A stretch of 64,000 bases of DNA from Bathymodiolus brooksi (taxonomy: Eukaryota; Mollusca; Bivalvia; Mytilida; Modiolidae), in assembly GCA_963680875.1 (NCBI GenBank), contig OY804579.1:53396036-53460035 (forward strand). Reading direction: 5' to 3'. Made by a program: the position numbers and the translations under genes. The notes under the pieces were generated by a model, which worked only from the letters and a program-made list of their open reading frames with translations, ran no database searches and was not told where the DNA came from. Each line of letters starts with the position of its first letter. The first letter of the stretch is position 1. Below are positions 32,801 to 42,116 of this stretch, piece by piece.

Positions 32801-35757
32801 AGGCAGCACATTCTGTCCAATGATGGATCCTGATTGTGTCTATGTTTAGTGATAGACGGTGTGCTAGAGCCATTTAATCCTCTCTAGCCACCACCCTCGG
32901 TAAATTGGGCATATATTGTCGTTCTTCCCCGGAAAAAATGTTATATAGCTACTAGTATTCTCCTTTCCTGATTGATTGTTATATAGCTACTAGTATTCTC
33001 CCTTCCTGATTGATTGTTATATAGCTACTAGTATTCTCCCTTCCTGATTGATTGTTATATAGCTACTAGTATTCTCCCTTCCTGATTGATTGTTATATAG
33101 CTACTAGTATTCTCCCTTCCTGATTGATTGTTATATAGCTACTAGTATTCTCCCTTCCTGATTGATTGTTATATAGCTACTAGTATTCTCCCTTCCTGAT
33201 TGATTGTTATATAGCTACTAGTATTCTCCCTTCCTGATTGATTGTTATATAGCTACTAGTATTCTCCCTTCCTGATTGATTGTTATATAGCTACTAGTAT
33301 TCTCCCTTCCTGATTGATTGTTATATAGCTACTAGTATTCTCCCTTCCTGATTGATTGTTATATAGCTACTAGTATTCTCCCTTCCTGATTGATTGTTAT
33401 ATAGCTACTAGTATTCTCCCTTCCTGATTGATTGTTATATAGCTACTAGTATTCTCCCTTCCTGATTGATTGTTATATACTACTAGTATTCTCCCTTCCT
33501 GATTGATTGTTATATAGCTACTAGTATTCTCCCTTCCTGATTGATTGTTATATACTACTAGTATTCTCCCTTCCTGATTGATTGTTATATAGCTACTAGT
33601 ATTCTCCCTTCCTGATTGATTGTTATATAGCTACTAGTATTCTCCCTTCCTGATTGATTGTTATATGGGTCAGTTTTCTCCTTTTATTTTGTGCAGGAAT
33701 TTTCACTATATAACTATTTTCCCATAACAACTATAATAGTTTCCCCCCCCCCCCCCCCCCCCCCCCCAATAAAACACAGTGCGGTATGGGTCGTATCTTT
33801 AGTTCTCCAAACATTAAAAAAACCAATTCTACACGTATATGCAGTCGCATTGCAAGGTTATCTATCGGAGGATTCAAACGCATCGCATCCGCCGCCGACA
33901 ACCCCCTTTCAAAACAGCAGAGAATCGGTTGTCGATCGTCTGCACATTTCTTAACTCAAACAATACTATTTTCTTTACAAATATTTACTGGCTCCAATGT
34001 CCTATTCTCAGAAGCTTTCGATATAACAAGGGGGTTTGTTCCCCACAACGGGGCACTGTCTTGATACGTAGAAGACCTTAGACTACCTTTTCTAGAAAAT
34101 GCGCACCCCCTACCATAAATTCCTGCTTCCACGCCTTCCTTGTGCGGATTCATGGCGCCCCTGAAAATTATTTTTTTTAAAAGCAAGAGATCGGCTACCG
34201 ATCATCTGTTGTTAAATCAGTGACACTGATATTCTGTTTATAAATTATACATCTTTACACCGTCTAAATTTTCTCGGAATCTTACGGATTTTCACCGTAA
34301 CTCCCCCCCCCTCCGGTTCCGCAGGTCATATTAATCGGTCTACAGACACCTGGTCAACAAAATGCGTCACTCTAATATAAAATCCTGCATCGGCGCGGAC
34401 CATCTACTCTTATTCCTCATTTTTCACATGACATGCAAGATCGAAATTTAAACAAAGTCGTACAACCGAACGCGCATGTGACTCTTGTATACATAGGGTT
34501 CTTAGATCAAAAGCATATTGGGTTTTTTTTATTGGCCAGCACTCTTTGTTGTCCGAGCTCACCCACTACCCTGGCACAGCTGTTGACTATATATTGTATA
34601 GTTAACATATTATGAGTAACGACCAACAAAATTTAAACGAATGGGTTGTGCGAACACAAAATCATGAAATTATGCAATAAGAGGGTTTTTGCTAGCATCA
34701 TTTAATAAAGTGTAATATATTCGTATTGGTTGTATTGAGAAAAAATACGAAATAAACGTTTGTTGTATCTTTTTTTCTCTCTTTTTTCTTTCTATTTTTG
34801 CAGGGACGTAGGACCCGGGGGCAAGGGGTTCTTGCCCCTCATCACACGTTTTTGACAAATATTCACAAAAGCCGAATTTTTAGCATGAAATCTACATGTA
34901 CAATTGTTCAGGTAACCAAGAGGCATATGGGTATCATTTGAAACCAAATTACCTTTTTATATTTTCTTTTGCTTGCCAGTTCTGAAAAACATAACCCCCC
35001 CCCACACACACACTTTTTACACCAGCCTGAAACTTGTCCCCCACTCTCATTTTTCGCATCAGTCCTAAAAGATGTCTACCCACTGTCCGCTCGGCTTCTT
35101 ATACTTGCCCCCCCCCCCCTTTTTTTCCGGTCCAATCCAACGTTTTGTAAAAGAAAAAATAAATAGAAATACAAAAACCATCTAATTTTAATTAGATTCT
35201 CTAAGTCTTTGATTTTATATTTTTGTTACAATATGAATAAATGACATAATATCACAAACTGTACCGCTAAAGTAGCCAAACATTTCCCACATTCTGATGA
35301 ATTGAATGGATCCATTCATTGTATTTCCCTTTCATCTTCATTCGTTTCCGTTGTACATAATTTGTAAATTACTGTACATAATTTCTTGTTGTTTATTGTT
35401 ATTCTGTGTTATATTAATTAACTTGAAATATTAATAAATCATAATGGCATGAATCTACAAAAGAAATTAAAATTGACATCCACCAGCATGAAACGGAAGT
35501 CAAAAATAAACGTTACCACGGAAACCTGTATTTGGATGAAACGGAGAATATCTTACAGATGATTAATCCGATGGGATTGCCAACATGCAAACAAAAATAT
35601 TTTTTTGGAATTATTTTATAATAAATGTAATCATTACCTCCTCTGTGAAAAAAAGAGTACCTACCTCCTCTTGTTCTTTTTGGACAATCCTCACATGGAC
35701 CTGCCCAGATACATATGTAAATGCCAAAAGAAGAATCAGGAAATATGGCCGCCTCAT
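20839..35757 (-). CDS. SPARC: SPARC (osteonectin, BM-40), complete, seven coding exons
   Basis: Join, in transcript order: 35757-35661, 29611-29499, 26919-26781, 26439-26357, 22308-22190, 21535-21387, 20891-20839. These total 753 nt for 250 residues, and all phases agree. SPARC is a secreted calcium- and collagen-binding matricellular protein. Domains are a signal peptide (about 1-18, hydrophobic core [11 protein letters not shown]), a very short linker, a follistatin-like cysteine module (about 33-115) with an N-glycosylation sequon in RNETF, then the extracellular calcium-binding domain. The latter has RMRDW, the proline-variant EF-hand [10 protein letters not shown] and the second EF-hand [14 protein letters not shown]. 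The closest layout known to me is invertebrate SPARC such as the nematode ost-1. The usual acidic N-terminal domain is nearly absent. The introns are packed with SINEs, a foldback element and satellites. Confidence 0.93.
20970..21150 (+). mobile_element. SINE family 1, lacking its head
   Basis: Begins near the box B-like 'cattcgaatcccgctcatgg' and runs to the tail 'gtggcgttaaacaccataac'. It lies just upstream of SPARC exon 7 in the intron, antisense to the gene. Confidence 0.8.
21225..21345 (-). mobile_element. SINE family 1, head fragment
   Basis: On the minus strand it has the head 'accgttgtggtcatatgata' and box B-like 'gagttcgaat'. It ends within 50 bases of SPARC exon 6. Confidence 0.75.
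21387..21535 (-). CDS. SPARC: SPARC exon 6 (EF-hand 2)
   Basis: Codes [20 protein letters not shown] then [20 protein letters not shown] and WGICLQLNK. The two cysteines bracketing the EF-loop are kept. The acceptor is gttag and the donor gtaaat, phase 2 to 1. Confidence 0.93.
21640..21805 (+). mobile_element. Penelope-like element 3' UTR fragment
   Basis: Contains 'cccgagttcacccccatttt', 'agttttccgtgttgtgtttt' and 'tctgattaccac', the same order as at 20090-20270. Confidence 0.65.
21812..21870 (+). mobile_element. SINE family 1, tail fragment
   Basis: 'ccgccacgatataactgaaa' followed by 'gaaagtggtgctaaacacca'. It directly follows the Penelope-like fragment. Confidence 0.75.
22190..22308 (-). 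CDS. SPARC: SPARC exon 5 (EF-hand 1)
   Basis: Codes [18 protein letters not shown] through [16 protein letters not shown]. It holds the unusual proline-containing first EF-hand of SPARC. The acceptor is tttag and the donor gtacag, phase 0 to 2. Confidence 0.92.
22385..22530 (-). mobile_element. SINE family 1, partial
   Basis: The inverted tail 'gtgtttaacgacactgtcaa' follows a G20-class homopolymer; it runs to the box B-like region near 22520. Confidence 0.75.
22800..23095 (+). mobile_element. SINE family 2, nearly full length
   Basis: Head 'ggttcgaaccacatgtggta', box A-like 'tagcgtgctcgtctcga', the body, and tail 'tctcgccatgatataagctg'. Its box B is missing. Confidence 0.75.
23860..24005 (+). 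mobile_element. Retroelement 3' tail related to 43885-44215
   Basis: It shares 'cagttttgtctgtttt', 'gactttcccttttg' and the end 'attgttattacctttatt' with the copies at 13690 and 43885, more diverged. It is nested within the foldback-type element. Confidence 0.55.
24561..24601. repeat. C-run/G-run palindrome
   Basis: A run of C, the spacer 'gctggatagc' and a run of G form a perfect hairpin flanked by 'tata' on both sides. Confidence 0.8.
25436..25692 (-). mobile_element. SINE family 1, full-length copy
   Basis: Inverted complete copy: tail 'gtgtttaacgccacgttcaa' at left and head with 'taactaccacgaccatgaag' at right. It lies just outside the foldback-type element. Confidence 0.85.
26041..26325 (-). 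mobile_element. SINE family 1, full-length copy
   Basis: Inverted complete copy ending 30 bases from SPARC exon 4. It is transcribed in the sense direction of SPARC. Confidence 0.85.
26357..26439 (-). CDS. SPARC: SPARC exon 4 (start of EC domain)
   Basis: Codes [19 protein letters not shown] to VVMKEM. FPxRMRDW is a hallmark of SPARC. The acceptor is tttcag and the donor gtaata, phase 1 to 0. Confidence 0.92.
26516..26690 (+). mobile_element. SINE family 2, head half
   Basis: 'ggttgtgtaatggttagcgt' (box A-like) and 'gtgggttcgagccccggctg' (box B-like) are the best preserved in the window. The sequence then joins a tail piece of SINE family 1 type ('cctccgacctgctgcaagtc'). Confidence 0.8.
26781..26919 (-). 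CDS. SPARC: SPARC exon 3 (follistatin-like, second half)
   Basis: Codes [14 protein letters not shown] through [12 protein letters not shown]. It includes the NET glycosylation sequon at the position of the conserved vertebrate site. The acceptor is ttatag and the donor gtattt, phase 0 to 1. Confidence 0.92.
27350..28340. repeat. ~156-bp tandem repeat, about 6 units, inside a dispersed element
   Basis: Units carry 'gaccttcca', 'gatgcttcctaccaagttt', 'cagaagaagat'-like and 'ggcggccatgtttgttaa'. The array is bracketed by 'ctgagcctgtgtcgctcacc' and 'gcaaggtgagctaaaa', ends that I recall from dispersed bivalve repeats. It lies in SPARC intron 2 (between exons 2 and 3). Confidence 0.8.
29499..29611 (-). 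CDS. SPARC: SPARC exon 2 (follistatin-like, first half)
   Basis: Codes [14 protein letters not shown] through [16 protein letters not shown]. Six cysteines are placed as in the SPARC EGF-like half of the follistatin module. The acceptor is aacag and the donor gtaagt, phase 1 to 0. Confidence 0.92.
30336..30603. mobile_element. hAT-like MITE (CAGGGGCGGATCCAGG ends) with internal duplication
   Basis: Inverted ends CAGGGGCGGATCCAGG/CCTGGATCCGCCCCTG with a 5-bp flanking repeat CTATT (30331-30335, 30604-30608). It is the inverted relative of 59682-59858. It contains two copies of an ~85-bp internal block around 'tttcacacgaaatacc', where the other element has one. Confidence 0.88.
30610..32350. 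other. SPARC intron 1 sequence, nothing recognised
   Basis: AT-rich, with no exon or element boundaries found. It was scanned for a missing acidic-domain exon of SPARC on the minus strand and none was recognised. Confidence 0.45.
32357..32890 (+). pseudogene. Tc1-like transposase remnant, N-terminal half
   Basis: Broken plus-strand frames spell pieces of a Tc1 transposase: [11 protein letters not shown] and [11 protein letters not shown] (helix-turn-helix part), then [20 protein letters not shown] and [16 protein letters not shown]. Near 32820 a DESRFCL-like segment is degraded. There are several frameshifts and stops. The remnant stops just before the 38-bp satellite at 32938. Confidence 0.7.
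32938..33665. repeat. 38-bp satellite, about 19 copies
   Basis: The unit is 'ttatatagctactagtattc' plus 'tcccttcctgattgattg'. Copies are almost identical. Two copies near 33470 and 33545 lack one G (tatactactag), with one normal unit between them. Confidence 0.95.
33741..33767. repeat. Poly(C) tract
   Basis: A C-run of about 27 follows 'ataatagttt' shortly after the satellite. Confidence 0.85.
34801..35165. mobile_element. Possible hAT-type remnant (CAGGGACGTAGGACCCGGGG end)
   Basis: The start resembles hAT termini. The C-rich part 'gaaacttgtcccccactctc' is related to 30045-30110. No right end or target duplication could be paired. Confidence 0.3.
35661..35757 (-). CDS. SPARC: SPARC exon 1 of the CDS (signal peptide)
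   Basis: Starts at ATG 35757 and codes [19 protein letters not shown] then [14 protein letters not shown] donor at 35655-35660 (gtactc) gives phase 1, as exon 2 needs. The stronger-looking gtaggt four bases earlier would give phase 0 and break the frame unless an unseen exon intervenes. The exon extends 9 bases 5' of the ATG to an acceptor ttgcag (35767-35772). Confidence 0.8.
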
Positions 35758-36122
35758 CTTTATGCACTGCAAAAATGTCGAAATATTCTGGTTATGTAAA
35801 AGATTTCTTTGTTCTGGCGATATAAATATCCCCAGGGTATAATGGTAATCCCCTCACCAGTTTTATTGAGGGGAACCACGTGTTTGATAACACTGTAATA
35901 GTCTCTTATCAGAGATATAATTTGGCCACATTCATGTAATTTAAGATAACTGGAAAAATGTTGTCCTGACTTCAAAGATAACAAAAACTTTTTACCCTTT
36001 TTTTTAAAACTTTTAAACGTTATTTTTTTTAAATAAAGAAAAACAACAACAAAAATATTTGAAAATCTGAATAACAAGAAGAAAATAGTAATTAATGTAA
36101 TGTAGGAGTTAAATTCTCTTAC

Positions 36123-36250
36123 CTCGCAAATCTGGATATGTTAACCCGAAACTGTTGCACACGAGCCAATGTGTGATTAATTATGCACGTACTTGAAGTA
36201 TACCATGACTGTACGATTTACACGTCACTGTGTTTACAGATAGTCTGATT
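36123..36250 (-). other. SPARC: Probable SPARC non-coding first exon (5' UTR)
   Basis: A good donor (TTTGCGAG|gtaaga, 36117-36122) lies upstream of the 5' UTR acceptor at 35767-35772, giving a ~350-base first intron. The upstream limit is a guess; no TATA box or start site was identified. Confidence 0.4.
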
Positions 36251-36259
36251 GATTAAACT

Positions 36260-37298
36260 TTTCTATGATGCTCTACAAACTGCGTGACCTGCAAATGTTC
36301 ATTTGTTTAGCAGAAATCAAAGGTTAAACATCGGTCATTAAAATAAAGAAAAACAACCTGCCATAGACTGATATTTTAGTAATATCGTTCTTATTATTAA
36401 ATGTAAGTCTAGATGTATATTCAGGGGAGTTGCTTCATTAACACCAAAACGCACATGTGTGCACATTATTTTGAACCCACCAGGAAAAGAATAGAAACTA
36501 CAGTTGGTCATTGAAACTTGTTGGTTGAATATTTAAAGCCAACAAGATTAATAACTCCTTCAATAACGGTCCGATAAAATTGCTGTAGTAATGTGTGTAC
36601 GAGTGAGCGAAAAGTGTGGGGCAAGTTTTAGGAGTCGACAGAAAAGTGGAAGTGTGTGGGAGGTACGTAGGTTTTCATGCCAAAAAAAAAAGAATAAAAA
36701 AACAGTTTATTTGGCTTCAACTATACCCGTATATAACAATTTTCTCCTTTTGTTTTGCCCCAACTTTTCAAAATGGTCTCCTACGCCCCTGTTTAATTGG
36801 TGATTAGCAAGCATGCCAATTTCCAAGAAATTCCTTTTGAAATGGGGGAGTTGATGAAATATTCTCACTTTGAATATTCTACTTGAAAAGGGACAGTAAT
36901 TCCTTCAAAATCGCCGAAATAATATGCGAATCTTCATATTGAAATATTAAGCAATTATGCAGTGTGGCAGAATTCCCGTTTAAACTGTATGATGAGTTGC
37001 GCCTGCAAAATGCTGTAACGACCAGACAGGACTAAAACGTTATGTTTCTCCCAGAAGGTGATAGGGTAGATATAGTTTTACGTGACTGTTTTTTTTTGTT
37101 TTTGTTTTTTTTTAAGTTTTGAGTTTCAGGCATCTGACCCCTACTAGGAACCGCCCTTGATCCGCTTGCAGCCGTGACATCATAATATTAGACCATTTGT
37201 CACTTATTTTGTGCGTACACTTCATTTAATCCTTGCTACGCCACTAGCGTTGCATCTTAAACAAACTTCAAGGTGTGAATTGGATACATAGACATATG
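36260..37298. other. Intergenic, nothing firm
   Basis: No exon was recognised between the SPARC 5' end and the hAT remnant. 'ctcctacgcccctg' at about 36780 resembles a hAT terminus but has no partner. Confidence 0.45.
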
Positions 37299-37429
37299 CA
37301 AAGGCGTAGCATCCATTGAGGCAACCAGTTGCCTCGGTAAATATATGTATAATGGATAAACACAACACCTTATGATATAACTAAATCGTAACCATTAACC
37401 GACTATTGAAACAATGACACCAGCAGAAA

Positions 37430-37809
37430 TTGCGAGAGTCTTTGACTGGTACAGTACCGACCTACCTAACCTTTCAACGGGAAATCCACCGCTGGAGTAC
37501 GTTCTGTCAAGATCTTAAAGACAAGCCATCCTCCCTATCCGATGCTTTCATTTTGACTGACCGGATTATTACCCAAACATTCGTGAAATCTTCCACATTC
37601 TACTAATCGTGCAAATAGGATCCGTGCCATGTAAACGATCTTTTTCTGCTTTGATGCGTCTAAAACAATGGAACAGAACAACAATGGTCGAGGACAGACT
37701 AAACGGGTTAGCATTATTTCACATTCACAGAGACGTAAATGTTGACAGGATCAAAATACTAGACAAATTTGACACGGGTAATAGAAGAATTGGCGCTCTC
37801 CACTTGTAA
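37430..37809 (+). pseudogene. hAT transposase C-terminus (dimerisation region), ZMYM1-like
   Basis: Pieces in two frames read FQREIHRWSTFCQDLKDKP, then YPNIREIFHILLIV and KRSFSALMRLKQWNRTTM, then EDRLNGLALFHIHRDVNVD and a stop. Intact relatives have xERSFSxLRRIKTYLRSTM and RLxGLALxHIHxD, the hallmark of the hAT C-terminal dimerisation domain. Frameshifts and loss of the N-terminal two thirds make it dead. Confidence 0.8.
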
Positions 37810-37969
37810 ATTACTTTGCTGACATTTGCTCGTTAGTCTGAAATTTGAAGTTTATATTTTTTTTAGCAGGTTTTGAGATAATGAATACTCGTCTGTACAT
37901 CCGTCGGTCGTCAATGTAACCGACCCTCTCTTTCAACTATTAATTTGTCTGAATAAGGGTTATGTTAAC

Positions 37970-38010
37970 AATAATAATTTTGATAATAATAATTTTATTG
38001 TTCAACCGCA
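37970..38010 (-). mobile_element. LINE tail-like ATT repeat inside the hAT remnant
   Basis: On the minus strand 'aataaaattattattatcaa' looks like a LINE 3' terminus. Confidence 0.3.
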
Positions 38011-39097
38011 TGCATACAATGGGTTTGACAAATGCATACACAAACATTATTAAGTAGTAACAATAATAGACACTGTAAAATCAATATCATTTCAAGTGGG
38101 GAAAAGACAGTTATGTTATGTTTGAGTCATATATCTTATAAATATGCTTGAAGATCCCCTGGTGTGTCAACCAACTCTTAAATCACGTAGGATTGTAAGG
38201 AGCGTAATGAACATTTTACGGGGATGAACGCATAGCTTCATGTATTCTAATGTCAATAATTTAAAAAAAAATACTTTTGCCAAATTAGAATAATAACTAC
38301 CATCAAAACGTCAAAATCTTAACACCCCCCCCCCCCCCAAAGTCGATAGTTTCTAAGGGACTGCGCCCTCAGACCCCCTGCCTCGGTTAAAAACCCAAGC
38401 TACGCCCATGATATGATGTATTTTCTGTATCTATATTCTTATTGTAAGAAATTTGATCTTATGGTAACAAACCTTTCGTGAACCTCAGTTTGATAGATTA
38501 TAATTGCTAAAACAACAGTATGCGCCAATTGTGATTTTAAGAAAGTTGACGTTCGGGGAACACACCCTAGATTTTTATTAAGCATTTAGTCTTGTATTTG
38601 AAATATTAATAAGATATGTATATAAAGGAACACCAATGAACACATGTATTTCATCTTTCTTTTTCTTTGCAAGTTTATTGTATGTCAAGGATGACACAAC
38701 CGAAATTTCAAATTGTAAAACCAGAGGTGGCGGAGCAAGGTGGTGTGCATGACTGCCCTATTGAATTCAGGTCGAATTACGTTCCGATTTGAAAGTATTT
38801 TCATAATTGGCTCAAAAATACCTTTAATTACATTTTGTATAAAAGAAAATACTGTGTACAATGTGTCCGAGGAGTTGCATGTTTGCCTAAAATTTATCAA
38901 TGTTATTTCAACAAAATTCTACACTTGAAAGTTAAGAATTGATGCCAACAGAATATAATTTAGACAACTTTCGCCTGATACTAAATATTAAACATACCAT
39001 TAATTGACTATGTGTTTTCGACAAATTATTTTGATAATAGCAGAACATATTTTGCTATTTAAAAAAATAAATAAAAGCTAAATGTGTCATGGTCATC

Positions 39098-39200
39098 AAT
39101 TCAATTCAATTCAATTCAATGCAAAGCTTTATTTAGAGTCGATATAAATCATACATATAACACAAGCTCTAATGAGCTTTTAAAATCGACTAAAAGCTCG
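39098..39200 (-). mobile_element. LINE 3' end with (ATTGA)n tail
   Basis: On the minus strand 'aataaagctttgcattgaat' is followed by five ATTGA repeats, a CR1-like or RTE-like 3' end. No coding part remains. Confidence 0.45.
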
Positions 39201-39433
39201 TAGTTTTAAAATTATCGATCGATCCAGTCGAAAATGACATCAAATTACGAACGATTTCTTATTGCATTGGGGTTAATTAATTTCGGGAAAAGACACTAAA
39301 TTATCTTCAATATGTTATAGTTCCACTATTTACTGAAATGTAGTTTTATGTCAGATATAAGAAGAATTGCATAAATGAAAAAAAAAATTCAGAAATGCTT
39401 ATATTATAAAATTTGGAGAACTGATGAATCAAA

Positions 39434-39586
39434 CACAGGCACTCGTTTCATATATATATATATTTGTTTACTATCTATGTCTATCTTTATGGATAGTTTC
39501 ATATATATATTTGTTTACTATCTACGTCTATCTTTATGGATAGACGTAGTTAGTAAACAAATATATATATGAAACGAGTGCCTGTG
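39434..39586. mobile_element. Hairpin MITE with perfect 8-bp target duplication
   Basis: The arms 'cacaggcactcgtttcatat' and their complement fold over about 55 bp. The flanks are GAATCAAA on both sides (39426-39433, 39587-39594). A third, internal copy of the arm segment 'gtttactatctacgtctatc' is present. No coding capacity. Confidence 0.88.
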
Positions 39587-39749
39587 GAATCAAAGCAAAA
39601 ATATCAAAATTTTTAAAAACCTGTGTGTATTTATTAGATCTGTTAACAGTGTGTGACCTCCTGGTTAACTTTAGTATGCAAACTTCACCATGTTGTATAT
39701 ACTGCACAAACTTTATATTTATTTATTCATTTATTTATTGTATAGTTGT

Positions 39750-40008
39750 ATGGGCCGTCGTGGTCGTGGTCGTATAGTTGAATTTATAACTACCTGTGTA
39801 ATCAGTGCCTATCACAACTAACGTTGTGAGTTCGAATTCCGCTCATGGCGAGATATACTCGATACAACATTATGTGATAAAATGTGTAAGCGACTTGTGG
39901 CATGTCGGTGGTTTTCTCCAGGTACTCCGGTTTCCTCCATCGATACAACTGACCGCCACAATGTAACTGAAATATTGTTGAAAGTGGCGTTAAACACAAT
40001 GAACCAAA
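39750..40008 (+). mobile_element. SINE family 1, full-length copy
   Basis: Head 'gggccgtcgtggtcgtggtc', box B-like 'gagttcgaattccgc', and tail 'gaaagtggcgttaaacacaa'. Confidence 0.87.
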
Positions 40009-40069
40009 CCATTGTATAGTTTTATATCTGTAAACCATTGTACTTACAAAGGAGATATATGTAATAATT

Positions 40070-40170
40070 TTATCAAAATAGTGTCGGTCAAAAGCCCACT
40101 ATTGTGTTGTATTGTTATTTAAATAAGCCGACTATAAATAAAACTTATCTTGTCTTATCTTATTACCGTA
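40070..40170 (+). mobile_element. LINE 3' end with (TTATC)n-type tail
   Basis: 'gactataaataaaacttatc' is followed by 'ttgtcttatcttatta'. It looks like a retroelement terminus without coding sequence. Confidence 0.4.
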
Positions 40171-40283
40171 TATCTGCTCACTTGGCACCTTTTTTTTTCT
40201 TTGTCGCTCAGAGAAAGGGAGGCAAGAGAGAATATTTAATTTTGATTAGATTGGAAATTGAAATCATTATGTTCGGGTCAAAC

Positions 40284-40512
40284 AACGTGGTGGTCGTGAT
40301 CATATGGTAGTTGGATTAACTGGTGTTGTTAGTTCGAATCCTGTCAGGTCAAGGTGTACAACATTATGTGATAACGTTTGTCAGTGACTTGCGGCAAGTC
40401 GGTGGTTTTCTTCTGGTTCTCCGGTTTCCTCCATCAATAAAACTGACCGCCACAATATAACTAAATTATTGTGGAAAGTGGCGTTAAATACCACAAAACT
40501 AAAAACCTAACC
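40284..40512 (+). mobile_element. SINE family 1 with central deletion of the head
   Basis: 'gtggtcgtgatcatatggta' jumps to 'ttgttagttcgaatcctgtc', skipping about 35 bases present in full copies; the tail is complete. Confidence 0.82.
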
Positions 40513-41185
40513 GACCTAATCATAGAAAATGATAGATCCAGATTATAAGAACCTGTTATTAATTTTTTATGTGTAGCTTAAACAATACTAATGTTGATTG
40601 GAAAAATACGGCCACAGTATTAAATTGCGTGAGCGCGAGATGGCAAGATGAAGAAGACAGACCGCCGATTTCGATATTTTGGGCTAGCCCGTGCTTCGCA
40701 GGTGACAGCGAAAGCTACAATCCTCTATGGAACTTAGAGAGATCTACAGGACACGTTCCCCATACGATCGCAAATATTTACTATCCCGAACTCTCTGGTT
40801 ATTTCAAAGAGTCCAAACCAAGTTCCGAATCGGTACCGATTCAGGAACCGACCCCTCTGGTATGCAAAGAAGGCCCCCGTTTACGAACATGAAAATACAA
40901 ATCCCTGTGGTACCACAGGAGAAAATAATCAAAATATGAGCTCACGTAAAATGTGGGGACCGACGTGTCCCGTCTTCATCTTGCCATATCCCGCCAACGA
41001 TGTGTCCAAAACGGTGACAATTTTATTAAGTCATATAATACAGTACAAATGTATATACAATAATTATAAACTATAAGATATTAAATGAAAATATTTGTCA
41101 AATGCAATTTAAAATTGAAACTATATTTCCTTATAAAAGTCTTTATATAAGCTTTTGACAAAGTTCCTTAAATATGTCCAGCTTC

Positions 41186-41430
41186 TGATGTTCGATTGAG
41201 TCAAAAAGAAAATCAATACAATTATATATAACGATAAGAATAGAAAATCTAAAATTTGAAAAACACTTAATACTCTCCACAGTGTCAGTTATCTCTCCGG
41301 CTGATGTTCGATTGAGTCAAAAAGAAAATCAACGTATTTCAATATACAATTATATATAACGATAAGAATAGAAAATCTAAAATTTGAAAAACACTTAATA
41401 CTCTCCACAGTGTCAGTTATCTCTCCGGCG
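41186..41430. repeat. Tandem duplication of ~120 bp
   Basis: Two near-identical copies each run from 'ctgatgttcgattgagtcaa' to 'cagttatctctccggc'. The second has about 12 extra bases ('cgtatttcaata'). Confidence 0.9.
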
Positions 41431-42116
41431 TGGAACGCCCTTGTGAATAAAGTTCTCCATTGGTTTTCCTTAAATGTCCATTGAGTTGGGCTCTAGTCCA
41501 TGTCAGCGACAAATCTGAAATATTAACAAAACAGCAGCAGAATCTGGTCCATTATTGCAGCAAAGGGGATAAGGAGTTGGAGGGGCGGTGGGTGGGATTT
41601 TTTGTTGACAATGTGCCTGTTGTCGAAAATTGGATGCTGGGAATGTGTGACGTCGCAGATTGTATAAATGACGTTCGCGATCATGAGACAATCCGGTTTT
41701 CGGATTTCCAAAATTCTAAAACTTAAGTTAAGACTAAGTTCACTTTTATTAAATCCGTTTATCCTTTAACGATAAACTTAACTAATTTCAGATATGACTC
41801 GAGATTCTGCTAAATTAATACCGACTTCAAAAAGATATACATGTACAATCATCTGATTGATATATTGATTAAGAGAGAGAGCGCATGTGCGACAAGAAAG
41901 ACGCAAAAATTTAGCGGAGAGAAAATCAAGAGAAGAAATATCCTTTTTTTTTTTATTTTAAGTTTAATACTAACTTTTTTTTGTGATTATCACTTAAATT
42001 TGATAAAGAGTGAAACATATATAGAAGCATGTAGGTCACATTAGCTTGGTAAGTCGGTACTCAACCCCAATACACCATCTCGTCCTATCGCCACCACCTT
42101 CGTTTCAACAAATCAG

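Larger units (their letters stand above)
37299..38410 (+). mobile_element. hAT element remnant with 5-bp target duplication
   Basis: Ends CAAAGGCGTAGC and GCTACGCCCATG are inverted (10 of 12). The flanks are ATATG on both sides (37294-37298, 38411-38415). It contains the C-terminal part of a hAT transposase (next entry). It is 1.1 kb, far shorter than an autonomous hAT, so it is an internally deleted copy. Confidence 0.75.

Noticed and set aside
32562..32873. Minus-strand 103-codon gene
   Set aside because: It is the antisense shadow of the Tc1 transposase remnant.
34801..36790. One hAT element from 34801 to 36790
   Set aside because: The two end-like words do not share a target duplication, and the span would contain the SPARC first exons.
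41460..41726. 88-codon plus-strand frame as a gene
   Set aside because: No motif or splice support, and overlapping minus-strand frames of similar length show it is within chance expectation.
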